NCBI GenBank assembly: GCA_023418475.1
Contig: JAEZZO010000022.1
Location: forward strand, 1-36,030
Source of the DNA: Bacillota bacterium
Lineage (GTDB): Bacteria; Bacillota; Clostridia; Lachnospirales; Lachnospiraceae
DNA: 36,030 nt
Direction of reading: 5' to 3'
Shown: piece by piece, positions 31,034 through 36,030 of the stretch
Numbering within the stretch: position 1 is the first letter of the stretch
Layout of the letters: each line of letters begins with the position of its first letter
Program-made: the position numbers and the translations under genes
The notes under the pieces: model-generated
Databases searched by the model: none
What the model saw: the letters and a program-made list of their open reading frames with translations, nothing else
Told to the model about the DNA's origin: nothing

Positions 31034-32296
31034 ATGAAGACACCATTTGTAACGCGCGAACAGTTACTTGAAATTACAAAAAAGTATCCAACCCCCTTTC
31101 ATCTTTATGATGAGAAAGGTATTCGTGAAAATGCCAGAAAACTGAATAAAGCTTTTTCATGGAATAAAGGCTTCCGGGAATATTTTGCAGTCAAGGCGAC
31201 ACCGAATCCCTACATCCTTAATATATTAAAGGAAGAGGGCTGCGGCATGGACTGTTCTTCTATGACAGAGCTGATGATGTCAGAAGCACTCGGCTTTTCG
31301 GGAGATGGTATCATGTTTTCGTCAAATGATACACCGCCGGAGGAATTTGTAAAGGCATCACAGCTAAAGGCATTTATTAACCTGGATGATTTTACTCATA
31401 TTAAATTTTTGGAGAAAACTGCAGGTATTCCAGAAACCATTTTCTGCCGTTATAATCCCGGCGGGATATTTAAAACAGCGAATGGTATCATGGATAACCC
31501 GGGAGACGCGAAATACGGCTTTACAAAAGAGCAGCTATTCGAAGGCTTTAAGATCTTGAAGGAAAAAGGAGTCAAAAACTTCGGTATCCATTCCTTCCTT
31601 GCCAGCAATACGGCATCGGATGAATATTATCCGACCCTGGCGGCAATATTATTTGAACTGGCAGTGGAGCTGCAGGAAAAGACAGGAGCTTCGATTAAAT
31701 ACATCAATCTGTCTGGCGGAGTAGGTATCCCTTATAAGCCGAATGGCCGGGCAAATGATATCATGAAAATCGGTGAGGGTGTCAGAAAGGAATTTGAAAA
31801 AATTCTAGTTCCTGCCGGTATGGGAGATGTGGCTATCTTCACGGAGCTAGGACGCTATATGCTGGCTCCTTATGGACATCTGGTTGCCACTGCAATCCAT
31901 GAAAAGCATATTTATAAAGAATACATCGGTCTGGATGCCTGTGCGGTAAACTTAATGAGACCTGCAATGTATGGAGCCTACCATCATATTACAGTAATGG
32001 GGAAGGAAAAGAACCTCTGTGATCATAAATATGACGTAACCGGTTCTCTCTGTGAGAACAATGATAAATTTGCAATAGACCGAATGCTTCCGAAGATTGA
32101 TATGGGTGATCTGGTGGTCATTCATGATACCGGGGCTCACGGCTTTGCAATGGGGTATAACTATAACGGCAAATTAAAATCAGCAGAGCTATTGCTGAAG
32201 GAAGACGGTTCCGTCCAGTTAATACGCCGTGCGGAAACACCAAAGGATTATTTTGCAACCTTTGATTTTTGTGATTTATTTCAAAATATGGATTGA
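31034..32296 (+). CDS. lysA: Diaminopimelate decarboxylase
   Basis: A 420-residue PLP-dependent fold-type III decarboxylase. The PLP Lys is Lys54 (FAVKATPN). The glycine loop is YINLSGGVGIPY and the active-site Cys is in GSLCENNDKFA, as in LysA. It converts meso-diaminopimelate to lysine, the last step of lysine synthesis. The length is normal. TAGGAGG precedes the ATG. It lies downstream of the PHP gene. Related fold-type III decarboxylases (for example NspC-type or ornithine/arginine types) are an alternative, but the CENNDKFA-type motif and overall layout favour LysA. Confidence 0.88.
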   Translation: MKTPFVTREQLLEITKKYPTPFHLYDEKGIRENARKLNKAFSWNKGFREYFAVKATPNPYILNILKEEGCGMDCSSMTELMMSEALGFSGDGIMFSSNDTPPEEFVKASQLKAFINLDDFTHIKFLEKTAGIPETIFCRYNPGGIFKTANGIMDNPGDAKYGFTKEQLFEGFKILKEKGVKNFGIHSFLASNTASDEYYPTLAAILFELAVELQEKTGASIKYINLSGGVGIPYKPNGRANDIMKIGEGVRKEFEKILVPAGMGDVAIFTELGRYMLAPYGHLVATAIHEKHIYKEYIGLDACAVNLMRPAMYGAYHHITVMGKEKNLCDHKYDVTGSLCENNDKFAIDRMLPKIDMGDLVVIHDTGAHGFAMGYNYNGKLKSAELLLKEDGSVQLIRRAETPKDYFATFDFCDLFQNMD

Positions 32297-32445
32297 TTTT
32301 AGAGATACAAATTAGGGGAAGATTTTTTACCGGGGATAATAATTTTCAAAAAATTAAAGAATAATTTAAAGGGTTTGAAGATAATATATAATGTAACTTT
32401 TGAGAAGGTATTTTTCAGCTGATATTTATGATGAATTTAAAAATG

Positions 32446-32484
32446 CAGAATGAATTTTATTGAAATTCATTCTGAATTCTTTTA
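32446..32484 (+). terminator. Intrinsic terminator after lysA
   Basis: CAGAATGAATTT (32446-32457) and AAATTCATTCTG (32463-32474) form a perfect 12-bp stem with a TATTG loop, followed by AATTCTTTTAC. Confidence 0.65.
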
Positions 32485-32706
32485 CCTCTCACAGACCGCC
32501 TGACTTGCCAAGCATACTGAAAAGGTTAAAAAAATTGGAAGAAAAACCATTTTCACAGGAAGAAGAGCCCCATAAGGAGTGCAGGAGTATTCATTCCAGG
32601 TTGTTCTCTGATTTTTGGGAATACTGATTGCGGCAGAATGATTGGTAGTGCGAGAAGGAGCATCAGCAGGTTAAAAAATGCCTCTTAACCGATTGTTTTA
32701 ATCAGG
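32485..32706. other. Gap between lysA and greA
   Basis: No gene with a start. One frame is open from about 32493 for 45 codons (LPSILKRLKKLEEKPFSQEE) without a start codon, perhaps a relic. Confidence 0.35.
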
Positions 32707-32735
32707 TTGACAAGATACAACTGATACGATATAAT
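32707..32735 (+). promoter_or_regulatory. Consensus promoter of greA-lysS
   Basis: TTGACA (32707-32712), a 17-bp spacer and TATAAT (32730-32735): a perfect sigma-A consensus, about 55 bp before the greA start. Confidence 0.85.
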
Positions 32736-32790
32736 ACTTTGAATGTATTGTATGTTGTATAAAAAGCGATATGGAGGAAGGGTGTTTTAT

Positions 32791-33276
32791 ATGGCAGAGA
32801 AGAAAAACATACTGACTTATGAGGGACTGCGACAGCTTGAAGATGAGCTTCATGATCTTAAAGTAAATCAAAGAAAGAATGTTGCACAAAAGATTAAAGA
32901 AGCAAGAGAGCAGGGGGATCTTTCTGAAAATGCAGAATATGATGCTGCAAAGGACGAGCAGAGAGATATTGAAGCTCGTATTGAAGAAATAGATAAAATC
33001 CTGAAAAATGCTGAAGTTGTTGTGGAAGACGAAGTGGATGTTAATGTAATTAATATAGGCTGCAAAATCAAAATTTATGATATGGAGTATGACGAAGAGC
33101 TTGAATATAAGCTGGTTGGCTCCACTGAGGCGAATAGTCTTCGCGGTAAAATCTCCAATGAATCTCCGCTGGGAAAAGAATTGATCGGTAAAAGAGTCGG
33201 AGATGTTGTTAATGTAGAAACGCATTCGGGTGTCATGAAATATAAGATTTTGGAGATTCAAAGATCGAGTTTATAA
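32791..33276 (+). CDS. greA: Transcription elongation factor GreA
   Basis: A 161-residue factor that enters the RNA polymerase secondary channel and stimulates cleavage of backtracked RNA. The N-terminal coiled coil carries GDLSENAEYDAAKDEQ with the acidic tip Asp43 and Glu46. The C-terminal FKBP-like domain ends VETHSGVMKYKILEI. I start at ATG 32791, where GreA homology begins; GGAGGAAGGG lies upstream. An ATG at 32743 would overlap the promoter. lysS starts 44 bp downstream and no terminator lies between, so this is an operon. Confidence 0.95.
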   Translation: MAEKKNILTYEGLRQLEDELHDLKVNQRKNVAQKIKEAREQGDLSENAEYDAAKDEQRDIEARIEEIDKILKNAEVVVEDEVDVNVINIGCKIKIYDMEYDEELEYKLVGSTEANSLRGKISNESPLGKELIGKRVGDVVNVETHSGVMKYKILEIQRSSL

Positions 33277-33320
33277 AATACCGGTAAAGAAAAGGTTTAC
33301 TGCGGATAGAGGTGAATGAA

Positions 33321-34808
33321 ATGGCTGATGAAAAAATTCAAGCAGATCAGGACATTAATGAATTATTAAAGGTGAAAAGAGCAAAGCTTGCTGAGCTTCA
33401 AGAGAATGGGAAGGATCCTTTTCAGATTATGAAATATCAGGTTTCCAATCATTCGAAGGATATTCTTGAGCAATTCGAGGACTTTGAGGGTAAAACAGTT
33501 ACCATAGCAGGTCGTATTATGTCAAAGAGAGTAATGGGAAAAGCTTCTTTTTGCAATATCAGAGATTTGGGCGGAGATATTCAGTCCTATGTCAGAAAAG
33601 ATGAAGTTGGAGAAGAACCCTACGCGGAGTTCAAGAAATATGATATTGGTGATATTGTCGGAATAGAAGGAGAAGTATTTAAGACCCATACCGGAGAAGT
33701 ATCCGTAAAAGCACATAAGGTAGTGCTGTTATCAAAGAGCCTTCAGATATTGCCGGAGAAATTCCATGGACTTAAGGATACCGATATGAGATACAGACAG
33801 CGTTATGTGGATCTGATCGTTAATCCTGAGGTACGCGATACCTTTATCAAGCGTTCCCATATTATCAGAGAAATTCGTAATTACCTGGATGGCAAGGACT
33901 TTATCGAGGTGGAGACACCGGTGCTTGTTCCGAATGCAGGCGGAGCTGCTGCAAAACCTTTTAATACGCATCATAACGCTCTTGATCAGGATATTCACCT
34001 TAGAATTTCACTGGAATTATACTTAAAGCGATTGATTGTCGGCGGTCTGGAACGTGTATATGAAATCGGTCGTGTATTCCGTAACGAAGGCTTATCCGTA
34101 AGACATAATCCTGAATTTACACTTTTAGAGCTGTATCAGGCTTATACCGATTATTATGGCATGATGGATCTGGTAGAAGAATTATTCCGTACCGTAGCTC
34201 AGAAGGTACTGGGAACGACAGCAATTACCTACGATGGTATTGATATTGATTTGTCCAAGCCTTTTGAACGTTTGACCATGGTTGAGGCAATTAAGAAATA
34301 CAAGAATATAGATTTTGATCAGATAGCAGATGAAGCAGCAGCGAAAGCACTTGCGAAAGAGTATCATGTCGATTTTGAAGACAGACATAAGAGAGGCGAT
34401 ATCATCAATCTGTTCTTTGAAGAGTTTGTAGAGGAACATTTAGTACAGCCTACCTTTATTATGGACCATCCGGTAGATATTTCTCCACTTGCCAGCAGAA
34501 AGCCAAGTAATCCGGATTATACGGAGCGTTTTGAATTATTTATTACAAAACGCGAGATGGCAAATGCTTTTTCAGAGTTAAATGATCCGCTCGACCAGAG
34601 AGGACGTTTTGAAGCACAGGAAGCACTGAGGGCAGCAGGGGACGAAGAGGCTAATCAGCTGGATGAAGATTTCCTTACTGCGCTGGAATATGGTATGCCT
34701 CCGACAGGTGGTATTGGGATTGGAATTGATCGGCTTGTAATGTTGTTGACGAACTCACAGGCGATTAGGGATGTGTTACTGTTCCCGACGATGAAATCAC
34801 TATCCTAG
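33321..34808 (+). CDS. lysS: Lysyl-tRNA synthetase (class II)
   Basis: A 495-residue class II enzyme that charges tRNA-Lys. The N-terminal OB-fold (about 45-150) contacts the anticodon. Motif 2 is VFRNEGLSVRHNPEFTLLEL and motif 3 is GGIGIGIDRLVMLLTNS. Length and layout are typical. I start at ATG 33321 with AGAGGTG six bases upstream, because GTG 33312 overlaps that ribosome site. It is co-transcribed with greA, a common Clostridial and Bacillales pairing, and ends at the terminator 35016-35060. Confidence 0.96.
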   Translation: MADEKIQADQDINELLKVKRAKLAELQENGKDPFQIMKYQVSNHSKDILEQFEDFEGKTVTIAGRIMSKRVMGKASFCNIRDLGGDIQSYVRKDEVGEEPYAEFKKYDIGDIVGIEGEVFKTHTGEVSVKAHKVVLLSKSLQILPEKFHGLKDTDMRYRQRYVDLIVNPEVRDTFIKRSHIIREIRNYLDGKDFIEVETPVLVPNAGGAAAKPFNTHHNALDQDIHLRISLELYLKRLIVGGLERVYEIGRVFRNEGLSVRHNPEFTLLELYQAYTDYYGMMDLVEELFRTVAQKVLGTTAITYDGIDIDLSKPFERLTMVEAIKKYKNIDFDQIADEAAAKALAKEYHVDFEDRHKRGDIINLFFEEFVEEHLVQPTFIMDHPVDISPLASRKPSNPDYTERFELFITKREMANAFSELNDPLDQRGRFEAQEALRAAGDEEANQLDEDFLTALEYGMPPTGGIGIGIDRLVMLLTNSQAIRDVLLFPTMKSLS

Positions 34809-34814
34809 ATGGAT

Positions 34815-34847
34815 CTCTACGACACTCTACGACACTCTACGACACTC
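34815..34847. repeat. Three-unit 10-bp tandem repeat after lysS
   Basis: CTCTACGACA repeated at 34815-34824, 34825-34834 and 34835-34844, plus CTC. It begins seven bases after the lysS stop and is not coding. Confidence 0.8.
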
Positions 34848-35015
34848 AATGGACTTCGGTGGACTTATACGGATTGACCTCTTTTCCTGAAAATCAGGAT
34901 GGAAGATGTCGGGTCAGGATGTAAAAGCCCCGAAAAGCTCCCGGAGCATGTTTGAGAGTAAGAAAAACTGAAAAATAAAGATAATCTTGAGGAATAGCTA
35001 AAGATTTGAAGTGAT

Positions 35016-35060
35016 AGACATTTCGTTACTGGTAGGAATACCGGAGCGAGGTGTCTTTTT
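35016..35060 (+). terminator. Terminator of greA-lysS
   Basis: A long imperfect stem (35016-35035 with 35040-35055) with several G-U pairs and one bulge, a GGAA loop and a TTTTTT run. Confidence 0.75.
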
Positions 35061-35411
35061 TGCTTTATAGGAAAGTTCTCAAAATTCAAAAATAGTGTAT
35101 AAAAGAAGATGAAATAAAGAATTACATAACAAAATAGCGAAGCCGTTACTCATGAAATTGTTTGGTATTTTGCGAAACTGCATTATTCGACGATTGAGTG
35201 TATGATGGGAATGGAATTATCCGGAGTGCATGACCTTTCGATATTGTTTAAATAGTGCAGTTTTTTATAGTAGACTTCCATCGCCAGCAAAGAAGTTACG
35301 CATTCCGGGCATTTTATAAGGTCCATATCCAAAGGATAATAGGATGGATTCACACCAATAGAGGTTAGAGCGAAGAAACGCGTTTTTGAGAGAACGGACA
35401 CTGGAAGCTGA
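35061..35411. other. Gap before the integrase relic
   Basis: No gene that I can support. A minus-strand 81-codon frame (35183-35428) lacks recognisable motifs and overlaps the integrase relic. Confidence 0.35.
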
Positions 35412-35886
35412 CGTAGAGAATCGTGCACGCTTCGTAACGAAGAGAGCCAGAGAGCAGATGGCAGGTATTCATTTTACTGTATGGACAAGCAGGGAAAACG
35501 TCATGCTCTTATGATTTCACAACAGCGAGCCTTCATGAATTTCCTCGTAACGCAATATGAGTATCATGTATGACACCCTATTATTACTGTTCTTCTCGGG
35601 ACCGGAATGCGTATTGGTGAATGTTTGGCACTTGCATGGGATGATCTTGATTTTGATAACAGGACCGTTGGTGTAAATCATACATTAGCCTATAGACCTG
35701 AGCCAAAAATGGATGTATAGTCCATATTTCTATGCCGAAGGCGGAAGCCTGCAGGAGAATAGTATCTATGATCGATGAGGTTTATGAAGCATTCCTGTAA
35801 GAATATTAGATCAGAGTTGTGGGCTTTAATAACAATGAAATAGATGGCTTTTTCAGGATTTTTTTTTCTAAAGGGGTCATCTATTA
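35412..35886 (+). pseudogene. Tn916-type tyrosine recombinase (integrase), decayed
   Basis: Plus-strand fragments in order: RNEESQRADGRYSFYCMDKQ (N-terminal arm-binding domain), QQRAFMNFLVTQYEYHV then TGA, then HPIITVLLGTGMRIGECLAL with the first catalytic Arg and AWDDLDFDNRTVGVNHTLAY. A stop and further shifted frames follow (MPKAEACRR, IDEVYEAFL). A deletion joins the arm domain to the core and at least three stops are present. The His-x-x-Arg and catalytic Tyr region was not found to the end of the window. It is a remnant of an integrative element downstream of lysS. Confidence 0.8.
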
Positions 35887-36030
35887 ACGAATATTCACGT
35901 TTATGTAAACGGCAAGTACTTTTGCAAAATATTCGGCAAATAATAGTGCAAATTTTTCATCCTGATACAGGGGGACATTACCCCCCTGCATAATTGATAT
36001 ATTTTCTAGTTATTCTCCTGTTGTTTCAAG

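Noticed and set aside
32493..32630. Open frame with RLKKLEEKPFSQEEEP in the lysA-greA gap
   Set aside because: No start codon or ribosome site; 45 codons of open frame can occur by chance.
35183..35428. Minus-strand 81-codon frame
   Set aside because: No ribosome site or family motif, and its start overlaps the integrase relic on the other strand.

Overview
The window looks like chromosome from a low-GC Gram-positive anaerobe of the class Clostridia, most like a plant-polysaccharide-using Lachnospiraceae member. This rests on AT-rich intergenic DNA, strong AGGAGG ribosome sites, TTGACA/TATAAT promoters, a DUF6442-XRE pair, a GH42-GH127 glycosidase locus, and the gene content overall. No taxon was checked by search.

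Layout. 0-2 kb: a single-gene amino-acid-type ABC binding lipoprotein between two hairpin terminators, then a small protein with two helix-turn-helix-like repeats. 2-6 kb: a probable nitrosative or oxidative stress module. It has a Crp/Fnr-family regulator and a DUF1858 mini-protein on the minus strand, diverging from a DUF438-hemerythrin-PAS protein, with a stand-alone hemerythrin further on. Two GTAAC-N4-GTTAC palindromes sit in the divergent promoter region. 6-8 kb: a Fic protein and an alpha/beta hydrolase. 8-12.8 kb: an accessory island made of broken pieces (IS4-type transposase tail, terminase small subunit with an in-frame stop, truncated sigma factor) and two intact AT-rich genes: an Sll1717-like P-loop ATPase and a PBECR4-like nuclease/toxin preceded by a promoter, a structured leader and a terminator. 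The island abuts the 3' end of guaA.

12.8-21 kb: housekeeping genes on the minus strand: type IIA topoisomerase B and A subunits, a Cys-rich mini-protein with ptsI, and guaA. 21.6-27.4 kb: LacI-family regulator, GH42 and GH127, a locus for trimming galactose/arabinose side chains. 27.4-28 kb: an XRE regulator with a DUF6442 membrane protein under a promoter carrying two 16-bp repeats. 28.2-29.7 kb: a graveyard holding a permease fragment, a copy of the LacI C-terminus, a copy of the GH127 C-terminus and a fragment of a BclA-type domain. 30.3-34.8 kb: PHP phosphoesterase-lysA, then greA-lysS. 35.4-35.9 kb: a decayed Tn916-type integrase.

The most notable observations are: (i) a family of 76-98 bp palindromic mini-elements, one of which can be shown to have inserted with a 6-bp target duplication because its uninserted paralog is also in the window; (ii) the leader-terminator-toxin arrangement of the PBECR4 gene, which resembles type III toxin-antitoxin or attenuator organisation; (iii) the paired palindromes of the hemerythrin/DUF438 module, one at a class II activation position. 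No rRNA, tRNA or CRISPR array was seen.
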